DNA of 64,000 nucleotides from contig CP054181.1 in NCBI GenBank assembly GCA_015709655.1, positions 1,670,207-1,734,206 on the forward strand, in the 5' to 3' direction. Source of the DNA: Ignavibacteria bacterium (GTDB lineage Bacteria; Bacteroidota; Ignavibacteria; Kapaibacteriales; Kapaibacteriaceae). Every line of letters starts with the position of its first letter. Positions within the stretch are counted from its first letter, which is position 1. A program made the translations under genes and the position numbers. Under the pieces are notes generated by a model. That model saw only the letters and a list, made by a program, of their open reading frames with translations. It did not search any database and was not told the origin of the DNA. Positions 46,809 to 54,519 of the stretch are shown piece by piece.

Positions 46809-47919
46809 ATGTTCGATATTCAAAAATCAAAACTGGAAGAGCTTTCGGAACGCGTGGAACAACTCCGGAGGTTCCTTTGACGTTGATGCTAAGCGCGATC
46901 TGATTGCCGAGCGCGACATGCTGTCGCAGGCACCCGACTTCTGGGATGACCAGGAGAGAGCCCAGAAACTCATGAGAGAACAGGCCGATTTAAAAGACTG
47001 GGTGGAAACCTGGGAACGCGCCAATAGCGCAACTCAAGATGTACGGGCCCTGATAGAACTTGCCGAGGAAGCCGCCGATGCTTCGATGGAGGCCGACATC
47101 GACACCGAACTTGAAAATGCCGTGCAGGCTGTTGATGAACTGGAGTTGCGAAAGATTCTGTCGGGCCCGGACGATAACCGGAATGCCATCCTCACCATCA
47201 ATGCGGGTGCCGGAGGAACAGAAGCTCAGGACTGGGCCGAAATGCTGCTGCGTATGTACACCCGGTGGGCCGATCAGCACGGATATCAGGTGCTGCTTGC
47301 CGATGAGCTGGAAGGCGATCAGGCAGGCATCAAGAGTGGTACCCTTGAAATACGCGGAGCCTATGCGTACGGCTACCTGAAGGCCGAGAATGGCGTACAC
47401 AGGCTGGTACGGATAAGTCCGTATGACTCGAATGCACGCCGCCATACCTCGTTTGCATCGGTATTCGTGTACCCCGAGGTAGATGACGACGTAGAAATCG
47501 AAGTCAACCCTGCAGATGTTGAAATGGATACGTTTAGGTCTGGTGGTAAGGGAGGACAGAATGTAAATAAAGTTGAAACTGCCGTCCGGCTTACACACGT
47601 CCCCACAGGCATCGTTGTAAGCTGTCAGCAAGAGCGCTCACAGTTGCAAAACCGTGAACGTGCCATGAAAATGCTTAAGTCGCGCTTGTATCAGAAACGT
47701 CGCGAAGAAGAAGAAGCTGCAAAAGCGGCCATCGAAGGAACAAAGAAAAAGATTGAATGGGGCTCTCAAATTCGCAGCTACGTGTTTCAGCCGTACACCA
47801 TGGTCAATGACCATCGGACAGAAACTAAAATAACTGATGTTCACAGTGTGATGGACGGCGACCTTGACGAACTGATAAAAGCGTATCTGTTAATGGAAAA
47901 TGCTGAGAGTCAGCATTAA
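46809..47919 (+). CDS. prfB: Peptide chain release factor 2, with programmed +1 frameshift
   Basis: RF2 ends translation at UGA and UAA. Frame one runs 23 codons from the ATG at 46809 (M-F-D-I-Q-K-S-K) to an in-frame TGA at 46878. After a +1 shift the protein continues [14 protein letters not shown] for a total of about 369 residues, the usual RF2 length. The shift site has the known design: GGAGG (46867-46871), three bases, then CTT-TGA-C. The catalytic G-G-Q motif (G-G-K-G-G-Q-N) and [11 protein letters not shown] are present; the latter has Tyr where SPF is commonest. The frameshift makes RF2 self-regulating: low RF2 favours shifting. It heads a cluster with the sirtuin (14 bp downstream) and acpS. 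Confidence 0.96.
46867..46881 (+). promoter_or_regulatory. RF2 autoregulatory +1 frameshift site
   Basis: Internal Shine-Dalgarno-like GGAGG, a three-base spacer, the slippery CTT codon and the in-frame TGA followed by C. Spacing equals the well-studied E. coli prfB site. The same site is present at 39739-39753 in the truncated left copy. Confidence 0.92.
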
Positions 47920-47933
47920 GCAGGTGTGGCTGC

Positions 47934-48677
47934 ATGCCGTCAGAAACAACGATACAACACCTCTGTGACGCAATGCATGTTTGCGTACTTACCGGCGCCG
48001 GAGTTAGTGCAGAGAGCGGCGTAGCAACATTCAGGGATCCCGATGGGTTGTGGGCAAAGTTTTCGCCGCAGGAGCTGGCAAGTATGGACGGATTCCTGGC
48101 AAACCCGGAGCGTGTGAGAGACTGGTACACATACCGTCTGCATGTTATTGACTCTGTGACGCCAAACCGGGCACACACGGCATTGGCAACGCTGGAGCAG
48201 CATGTTCCAAAGCTTACGCTGATCACACAGAATGTTGACAGACTGCACCAGCAGGCCGGATCGCGCAATGTAGTAGAACTGCATGGCAACCTCCTTGAAA
48301 ACCGGTGTAACGGCTGCGGCTGGCTTACCGATGCACACAAGCATGTTGAAATCTGCATACGGTGTGGTGACCTGATGCGTCCCAACGTTGTGTGGTTTGG
48401 CGAGATGCTCCCGGTTGAAGCGATTGAACAAGCCACCGAAGCAGCCCGTACATGCGACGTATTTATCTGTATTGGCACAAGTGCCGAAGTATATCCTGCC
48501 GCGCAGCTCCCGTACGATGCCCGAAACCATGGTGCGTATCTTGTAGAAATTAACCCAAACCAAACAGTCCTAACGCCGTACGCTCACCAGTCCATCAGGC
48601 ATACAGCAGTTAAGGCTGTATCGGAGTTAGTAGAGCGGTTTCTGAATAAACGCAATACACATTCACCACCACGCTGA
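47934..48677 (+). CDS. NAD-dependent protein deacylase, SIR2 family (class III-type)
   Basis: 247 residues. Removes acyl groups from lysines using NAD+. Visible: G-A-G-V-S-A-E-S-G (21-29), the T-Q-N-V-D-R-L-H loop (98-105), catalytic His117, and the zinc ligands Cys125, Cys128, Cys141 and Cys144. Tyr65 and Arg68 form a Y-x-x-R pair, the signature of SIRT5/CobB-type enzymes that also remove succinyl or malonyl groups. It starts 14 bp after prfB and is followed by acpS at 15 bp, so the three are probably one transcript. Confidence 0.92.
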   Translation: MPSETTIQHLCDAMHVCVLTGAGVSAESGVATFRDPDGLWAKFSPQELASMDGFLANPERVRDWYTYRLHVIDSVTPNRAHTALATLEQHVPKLTLITQNVDRLHQQAGSRNVVELHGNLLENRCNGCGWLTDAHKHVEICIRCGDLMRPNVVWFGEMLPVEAIEQATEAARTCDVFICIGTSAEVYPAAQLPYDARNHGAYLVEINPNQTVLTPYAHQSIRHTAVKAVSELVERFLNKRNTHSPPR

Positions 48678-48692
48678 GGCCAAGAGAATCTG

Positions 48693-49064
48693 ATGATAAT
48701 TGGAATTGGTACTGATATCGTAGAAGTTGCCCGAATACAACACGCTTATAGCGAGTACGGGGAGCGGTTCTGCAAACGCATATTTACCGACACTGAAATC
48801 AGCTACTGCGAACGTTTTGGCGAAACCCGCTTTCTGCATTACGCCGCCAGATTCGCTGCCAAGGAAGCGTTCTCGAAAGCTATTGGAACCGGCATGACCG
48901 GGGGAATGGCATTCAAACTTGTTGGTATTCGAAATCTGGAATCAGGACTGCCCATCATCGAGCTGTTCGGTGCAATGCATGAGCGCTGGTCAAACAAAAC
49001 GATTCACGTTACACTCTCACATACCGATAACGTAGGCCTGGCCGTTGTTGTTATTGAATCATAA
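48693..49064 (+). CDS. acpS: Holo-[acyl-carrier-protein] synthase
   Basis: 123 residues. Transfers phosphopantetheine from CoA to the acyl carrier protein. Magnesium ligands Asp8 (I-G-T-D-I-V-E) and Glu58 (A-A-K-E-A-F) are in place, and S-H-T-D-N-V-G near the C-terminus is typical. 15 bp after the sirtuin gene. After the stop a small CTGGT/ACCAG stem-loop is possible but too weak to call a terminator. Confidence 0.95.
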   Translation: MIIGIGTDIVEVARIQHAYSEYGERFCKRIFTDTEISYCERFGETRFLHYAARFAAKEAFSKAIGTGMTGGMAFKLVGIRNLESGLPIIELFGAMHERWSNKTIHVTLSHTDNVGLAVVVIES

Positions 49065-49120
49065 TCATCTGGTAAGGGACCAGAGCTCATACTATTCGTT
49101 CATCATCATAAATATAAAAT

Positions 49121-50284
49121 ATGTTACCATCTATTTATAACCCATCCGAAATACTTACACTGGGAATACTTGGAGGCGGTCAGTTGGCAAAAATGACGGC
49201 ACAGGCTGCACAGCGCATGGGGCTGAGGGTTGCAATTATCGAGCATGCTTCCAACTCGCCGGCAGGAATGCTTACGAAGCTTGAGTTTACCGGTGGCTGG
49301 GACAGCGAAGAATCGGTACAGCAGTTTATTGAAGCATCGGACGTGATTACGCTTGAAAACGAATTCATCCCGCCCGAGGTGCTCGAAAAGTTTGCAGAAA
49401 AACGATTACTGTACCCAACCGTTGAAACAATGCGTCTGGTCCGCGATAAATTCACACAGAAACAAACATTTGCAGGTATAGGTATCCCCACACCGCACTT
49501 TGCTAAAATTATTGATCGTGAAGACTTAATCGCCTTTGGAAAGCAGTACGGATACCCTTTTGTTGTGAAAACCAGAACACACGGTTACGACGGACACGGT
49601 AATGCTACCGTAAACCGTGAATCGGAAATTGACATCGCCTGGAACAGGTTCATGGGTGGCGGTAAGCCCAGGGCCTTGTACGCAGAAAGTTTTGTCACGG
49701 CCGCAAAAGAACTTGCAGTCATGGTTGCCCGAAACAAGCGGGGCGAAACTGCTGTGTATCCGTGTGTGCAGACAATTCAGCAAGGCCATATCTGCGTTAC
49801 GGTTTTAGCCCCCGCTCCAATCGAGGAACACCTGCAAAAACAGGCTCAGGAAATTGCTTTAGCCTGCGTAGAAGCCGTTGGAGGTATCGGGGTGTTTGGT
49901 GTGGAGATGTTTTTAACGCCAGATGACAAAATCATTTTTAACGAAATAGCGCCACGTCCGCATAACAGCGGACACTACACGATTGAAGCATGCCACGTAA
50001 GTCAGTACGAAAACCATGTTCGTGCTGTTCTGAATCTGCCTTTAGGAGCGGGAACAATGCAGGTACCTGCAGCCGCTATGATTAACATGCTTGGTGAGCG
50101 TAATGGTAACGGTATTCCCGACAACATTCTGGATGTTCTGAAAATTGATGATGTGGTTCTTCACCTATATGGGAAGAAGGAGGTGCGAATGGGACGTAAA
50201 ATGGGACACCTTACCGTAACGGCAAATACAGTGGATGAGGCTTTTGCACGTGCAAGTAAGGCATTGGACAGGCTGGTGTGGTAA
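49121..50284 (+). CDS. purK: N5-carboxyaminoimidazole ribonucleotide synthase
   Basis: 387 residues of ATP-grasp fold. Converts AIR, ATP and bicarbonate to N5-CAIR in purine synthesis. The N-terminal L-G-I-L-G-G-G-Q-L-A-K-M and the ATP-grasp regions (F-V-V-K-T-R-T-H-G-Y-D-G-H-G, F-N-E-I-A-P-R-P-H-N-S-G-H) are intact. No purE lies next to it in this window. The start is AT-rich and lacks a Shine-Dalgarno (T-A-T-A-A-A-A-T before ATG). Convergent with the lipoprotein gene at 50303. Confidence 0.95.
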   Translation: MLPSIYNPSEILTLGILGGGQLAKMTAQAAQRMGLRVAIIEHASNSPAGMLTKLEFTGGWDSEESVQQFIEASDVITLENEFIPPEVLEKFAEKRLLYPTVETMRLVRDKFTQKQTFAGIGIPTPHFAKIIDREDLIAFGKQYGYPFVVKTRTHGYDGHGNATVNRESEIDIAWNRFMGGGKPRALYAESFVTAAKELAVMVARNKRGETAVYPCVQTIQQGHICVTVLAPAPIEEHLQKQAQEIALACVEAVGGIGVFGVEMFLTPDDKIIFNEIAPRPHNSGHYTIEACHVSQYENHVRAVLNLPLGAGTMQVPAAAMINMLGERNGNGIPDNILDVLKIDDVVLHLYGKKEVRMGRKMGHLTVTANTVDEAFARASKALDRLVW

Positions 50285-50302
50285 GCCTGACACTAATGAT
50301 TG

Positions 50303-50932
50303 CTATTCTTCGGGTTCAACTCCGACAATATTAAGATTTGTTATTTCAACGCTGCTACCCATCCCCGGAGCAACCAGGATCCACTGAGTGGAAGGAGTGT
50401 GATTCCGGAAGCGGGGGAATTGAGTGCAACCAACCTCAATATCGGTCCACCTGCCTAAGGATGCGTACTTGATTGCAAACGGCTGGGCTACAGTATTTGT
50501 AGTTCGGGTTTCCGACTTGTCACGGTAACGCAGTGTTGTTAGCGAACCATCAATATCGATAGTAATTGGGTTGGGGTTTGAGCCGGTACTATCATCGTAT
50601 GGGGTTGACCGTAACCGTACTGTGGCATTGTTGCCCCGAACAAAGCGCATAACTGTATTCAGCTCGCCATCGGTAATCTGCGGGTTCCGGATGGCAATCC
50701 TGGCAGGCCATGATACAACAACACGGTTCAGAGCCGGCAGTGAAACCGAATCGGGATTGCTCAGGATTCGTCCGTCCAGCAGCGTGTAGTCTTCAGACTG
50801 CAGCTGAAAAACACGCCGGTTACAACCACTCAGCAGAAGCACAGTAACGATGGCACCCAGCACCAGTTTTGATGTCTTGATGGATGTAACGGCAGGCATG
50901 TGCCGAACCGATGCAGGCATGGTATTACTCAT
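50303..50932 (-). CDS. Lipoprotein of unknown function
   Basis: 209 residues when started at the ATG at 50932, which overlaps the preceding stop by eight bases. The lipobox L-L-L-S-G-C is reached after a basic and hydrophobic segment. The mature part is beta-rich with one other cysteine (V-G-C-T-Q-F) and no recognised motif. The overlap with the upstream outer-membrane protein points to a stable pair made together, possibly a subunit of the same envelope complex. It is the last gene of a minus-strand run that begins with trmB. Confidence 0.65.
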   Translation of the reverse strand: MSNTMPASVRHMPAVTSIKTSKLVLGAIVTVLLLSGCNRRVFQLQSEDYTLLDGRILSNPDSVSLPALNRVVVSWPARIAIRNPQITDGELNTVMRFVRGNNATVRLRSTPYDDSTGSNPNPITIDIDGSLTTLRYRDKSETRTTNTVAQPFAIKYASLGRWTDIEVGCTQFPRFRNHTPSTQWILVAPGMGSSVEITNLNIVGVEPEE

Positions 50933-52289
50933 GCGGAAGCCCCCTGCCATACCGCAGCTCATCTCGTGAGAATATCCTGTCAAACAGTCTGGCCCCCACA
51001 CCAATGTAGAACACGCTGAAGCTGCTGCTGGTTTGTATTCTGTCGCTAAGATTTTTTAAGAGTTCTGATCCGGTATTGCCGCTAAGATATCCGAAAACAA
51101 CCTGTAGCGATGTTTGATCGGCAATTGGCAGCATGACGCGGGCACCGGCCTGTAGGTAACGTGACGGAGCAAAGGCAGTTTCCACAAATGGGTCAATGGC
51201 AAGTTTACCACTGCCGGGATTCCACCGGTAGCCTACCTGAATTGGCAGGACACCAAGAGTGTATTCACGAATACCCGCAACCGTAAAGTTCAAAAGTGAC
51301 GTGCCCGCATAAAACCTGTAGTCGGCAAACGGTAAGGCAAGTTTGGCTGTAAGTGCAGACACAGTAAAACCGTTTATTGGATTTTCGGTCTGCGTTTTAG
51401 GGTCTTTTCGAGAGAAAAACGAACTATCAGCACTTGACCCAAGAAATGCAAAGTCAAGAACCGAAAGCTGCCAGCCGCTATGTTCGTGGTTTTTCCATTC
51501 AACCTCGAGTTCTTCTTCGCGATTTAAAAAGTCGAACATTCCTAAGCCGACACCCAGATACGGAAAGCTTACCAGCCGGGCATCGCCGCCGATAAGGGTA
51601 GTCTGACCAAATACGTATCCTGCCTGAAGTCGAAGGTTAACCCCGGCAATGCTTCCAACATCGGCACTCACGTTGGCATGCACGTATGACGAAGGCATAG
51701 CAGTGAAGTGCAGTCCTGGAGTAATGGCAACATAGGGAATCCTATCTCTGAGATACCACCGTTTTCTAACTGAAAAAGTACCAACGCCGGTGAGTGTGTT
51801 CTCAACATCATCATCGGGAGAAATCTGCTCAAATGCAGTTAGGCCGTACGTCCAGTTTGGATCATCCTTGAACAGATCAAGTTTCCATTCACCGATACCC
51901 AGCCTTAGCTGCTGACCGGTGAATAGCGTACGGTCAGGGATTGTGGTGGGATCACCAAAAAGGATATCATCTACTTCGGGAAAAATGCCAAACAAACCCA
52001 GCAGGGTGCTATTACCCGTTTGTAGAGTACCTATCATGCCAACGCCTTCGAACAGTGCAAGGCGTATAAAGGCTGGGTATTCACGCGTTACAACGCTGTC
52101 AAACTGAAGCAGGGCACGCTCGGTAGTAACCGTCCGTGATGACGGGTAGATGATACCTTCGGGACGGGAGTTTGGCTGGTTCTTTACCTCGCTGGCCGTA
52201 AGCGTGTCAATAATCGTATGTGTAAAGCGGTCGCGCTCAACGCGGTTAATGGACCCACACGCCGTTATCAGACCTATGCTTAGTATCAT
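50925..52289 (-). CDS. Outer-membrane protein/lipoprotein of unknown function
   Basis: About 454 residues from the ATG at 52289 or 456 from a TTG at 52295, which has AGGA eight bases upstream. The open frame extends to a TTG at 52442 inside the PBP gene but would put 47 basic residues before the signal. The lipobox-like segment is I-L-S-I-G-L-I-T-A-C-G. The rest is a series of amphipathic strands with aromatic turns (F-P-Y-L-G-V-G-L-G-M-F-D-F), like a barrel, ending R-Y-G-R-G-L-P-H-E. A barrel plus lipobox is an unusual combination, so the N-terminal Cys may be fortuitous. Downstream of PBP1A in a likely operon. Confidence 0.6.
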   Translation of the reverse strand: MILSIGLITACGSINRVERDRFTHTIIDTLTASEVKNQPNSRPEGIIYPSSRTVTTERALLQFDSVVTREYPAFIRLALFEGVGMIGTLQTGNSTLLGLFGIFPEVDDILFGDPTTIPDRTLFTGQQLRLGIGEWKLDLFKDDPNWTYGLTAFEQISPDDDVENTLTGVGTFSVRKRWYLRDRIPYVAITPGLHFTAMPSSYVHANVSADVGSIAGVNLRLQAGYVFGQTTLIGGDARLVSFPYLGVGLGMFDFLNREEELEVEWKNHEHSGWQLSVLDFAFLGSSADSSFFSRKDPKTQTENPINGFTVSALTAKLALPFADYRFYAGTSLLNFTVAGIREYTLGVLPIQVGYRWNPGSGKLAIDPFVETAFAPSRYLQAGARVMLPIADQTSLQVVFGYLSGNTGSELLKNLSDRIQTSSSFSVFYIGVGARLFDRIFSRDELRYGRGLPHE

Positions 52290-52374
52290 GAGCAAAACAG
52301 CCGTCCTGTGTGTTCGTGATGCCTGGAAGGGGCTTGGGTACCGGCTAAAACTTGTCGGTGACGGTTTGCCAGAA

Positions 52375-54519
52375 TTAGTGTAGGACTTCTGCACTGTCGG
52401 CCTCCTGTTTTGTTGAGCTTTTTTCTTCTGGTGGATTGACAATATCTATGGGCAGTACCGTATCGGCCGAGGCAGCCTGCAGCGAGAAAACGCTTCGCTG
52501 GAACGGAAGGACCTGATCGGCGGAGATGTGGGCCATAAGCCGACCCCATATAGGCGCAGCGGCCCGGCCGCCCTGTCCGTCGTTCGTGGTAAAGTGAATG
52601 CGTCGGTCGTCGAATCCTACCCAAACACCGGCTACAAGCTGTGACGTGTAGCCCACAAACCATGCATCGGCAAAATCGTTGGTTGTACCGGTTTTACCGG
52701 CAGCCTGCTGCTTAAAGAACTGCCGAACTCGTGAGCCGGTACCGCCGTCAACTACACCACGAAGCATGCTCGTCATGGTGTGGGCTATCCGGGGCGAGAT
52801 AGCATCAGTAACGTTTAGTGGCAGTTTTCCTTCCCAAAGTACATTCCCGCGCTTATCTTCAATTTTTGTAATAAACCCGGGCTCAATGGCCAGACCCTGG
52901 TTAACAAACGGGATGTAGGCTGCGGTAAGTTCCAGCGGACTAACTTCAACAGCGCCCAGAGCAATTGATGGCACGGCACGAAGTGTGCTTGTAATACCCA
53001 TCCTGCGGCACATGTCAACAACGTCGGCCGGAGTAGTAACTTGTGTTATGAGTCGGGCTGCCACGGAGTTAACCGACATCTTTAATGCCTGGCGTAGCGT
53101 CATTGGTCCTCCGTCCTTACTGCTGCCCCGTGGAGCCCACACCTGGCCATTGCCAAGGTGGATGCTGAAGGGACCGCTTTCAATCGTTGAGTCGGGTTTT
53201 ATTCCTGCTTCCAGAGCAGTGGCATACAGAAACGGTTTAAAAGCAGAGCCGGGCTGACGTTTTATCTGAGTAACGTGATTGAGCGAGTATTTTGATGCAC
53301 GGTTTAACTTCATTGCCCGCGGCGAAGCACCCACCATAGCAAGAATGGCTCCGGTGCGGCTGTCCAGCACTACAACACCGGTTTGAATTGTCTGAGCCAG
53401 GTGTTTGATGCTGTCAATATATCGTCGGCTGGACGATAATCGTTTCATCATTTTCGACCGGTCTTCTTTACCGGCCGAAATATAGTCTGACCGTTGCCGA
53501 ATGCTGTTGCTGACAATGCTCTGAAGAGTATTTCTGTTGGACTTCCACGACCATGAATCATCAAACATTTTCTGGAATTGTATCAGGTGTTCTGCAACGG
53601 ATTCGTTGGCGTAATTCTGAATCCGGGCATTAAGGGTAGTCGTGATTACAAGACCGTCACGGTAAAGGTCATATCCATCGAGTCTGCGCTTCCAGGTTTC
53701 GTCCTGCGTTAATTCCTGCCGAATCATCTCAACAAAATGTGGTGCGATTCCACGATAACTGTCGGTAGAGCTGACCTTAACAAGCGGCTCGGTGATTGCC
53801 TGTGCATAGCTGCTTTCCGAAAGGAAGCCCTGTTCCTTCATCATTTCAAGAATAAGGTTGCGTCGTTGTACGCCAATACTGTCATCATTATTATACCGTT
53901 CCGGTGCCTTAAACAGTCCAACCAGATACGCACACTGAGCTGCAGTAAGCTGCATTGGTTCTCGTTTAAAGTACGTGTTTGCTGCTACACGCAAGCCGTA
54001 AGCCCCTTTCCCGTAATAGACGGCATTGGTGTACATCTCGATGATTTCTTCCTTGGTGTAGGTGCGCTCGATCTGTAGTGCTGTCCATGCTTCCCGGATT
54101 TTTCGTGCCAGTGTTTGTTCCTGGGTGAAGTACAGGTTTCGGGCAAGCTGCTGCGTGATTGTGCTTGCGCCTTCCTTTGTGCGCAGTGAAAGCACATTTT
54201 TAAAAGCCGCTTTTATAATCCGCATTACATGCACGCCCCAGTGATCGTAAAAGGCTCTGTCTTCGGTTGCAATCAGGGCATGGACAAAGTGGTCCGGAAT
54301 ACTGTCATACGGAACATAGGTGCGCCTGGTTGTTGCAAAGTGATCCAGGACAACGCCATCGGCACTCAATACCTGAGTTGCCAGATCCTGGCGGGGATTT
54401 TCGAGTTGCTGAAGAGTAGGAACGCCTGATGAAAGTGAGTAGGCAATATAGCCCGCAACTGCGATTGTAACAAAAGCAATTGAATATAAAACAAGTCTCC
54501 AGGCAGTGAATGGTTTCAT
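52375..54519 (-). CDS. Penicillin-binding protein 1A-type transglycosylase/transpeptidase
   Basis: 714 residues. Builds and cross-links peptidoglycan in the periplasm. One N-terminal membrane helix, a GT51 domain with catalytic Glu86 (A-T-E-D-R-A-F), and a transpeptidase domain with S-A-F-K near 425, S-V-N near 481 and K-T-G-T near 606. It lacks the OB insert common in E. coli PBP1A. ATG overlaps the stop of the upstream OmpA lipoprotein (ATGA), so the two are coupled. This links wall synthesis to a wall-binding anchor. Confidence 0.94.
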   Translation of the reverse strand: MKPFTAWRLVLYSIAFVTIAVAGYIAYSLSSGVPTLQQLENPRQDLATQVLSADGVVLDHFATTRRTYVPYDSIPDHFVHALIATEDRAFYDHWGVHVMRIIKAAFKNVLSLRTKEGASTITQQLARNLYFTQEQTLARKIREAWTALQIERTYTKEEIIEMYTNAVYYGKGAYGLRVAANTYFKREPMQLTAAQCAYLVGLFKAPERYNNDDSIGVQRRNLILEMMKEQGFLSESSYAQAITEPLVKVSSTDSYRGIAPHFVEMIRQELTQDETWKRRLDGYDLYRDGLVITTTLNARIQNYANESVAEHLIQFQKMFDDSWSWKSNRNTLQSIVSNSIRQRSDYISAGKEDRSKMMKRLSSSRRYIDSIKHLAQTIQTGVVVLDSRTGAILAMVGASPRAMKLNRASKYSLNHVTQIKRQPGSAFKPFLYATALEAGIKPDSTIESGPFSIHLGNGQVWAPRGSSKDGGPMTLRQALKMSVNSVAARLITQVTTPADVVDMCRRMGITSTLRAVPSIALGAVEVSPLELTAAYIPFVNQGLAIEPGFITKIEDKRGNVLWEGKLPLNVTDAISPRIAHTMTSMLRGVVDGGTGSRVRQFFKQQAAGKTGTTNDFADAWFVGYTSQLVAGVWVGFDDRRIHFTTNDGQGGRAAAPIWGRLMAHISADQVLPFQRSVFSLQAASADTVLPIDIVNPPEEKSSTKQEADSAEVLH

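Larger units (their letters stand above)
46702..46892 (+). repeat. Right copy of 191-bp direct repeat (functional prfB 5' end)
   Basis: Identical to 39574-39764 except at four bases. It continues directly into intact prfB. Its left boundary falls in unrelated sequence (A-C-G-G-A-A-T), so the left arm of the terminator hairpin seen before the left copy is absent here. Confidence 0.95.

Noticed and set aside
39574..46892. Transposon target-site duplication as the origin of the 191-bp repeats
   Set aside because: Known transposons make duplications of 2-14 bp; 191 bp is far too long, and the IS3 element inside has its own ends well away from the repeats.
47940..48563. 207-residue and 217-residue antisense frames over the sirtuin
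   Set aside because: Both mirror the conserved sirtuin codons and have composition typical of shadow frames.
50925..52442. 505-residue version of the outer-membrane protein from the TTG at 52442
   Set aside because: It would start inside the PBP1A gene and place 47 mostly polar residues before the signal sequence.
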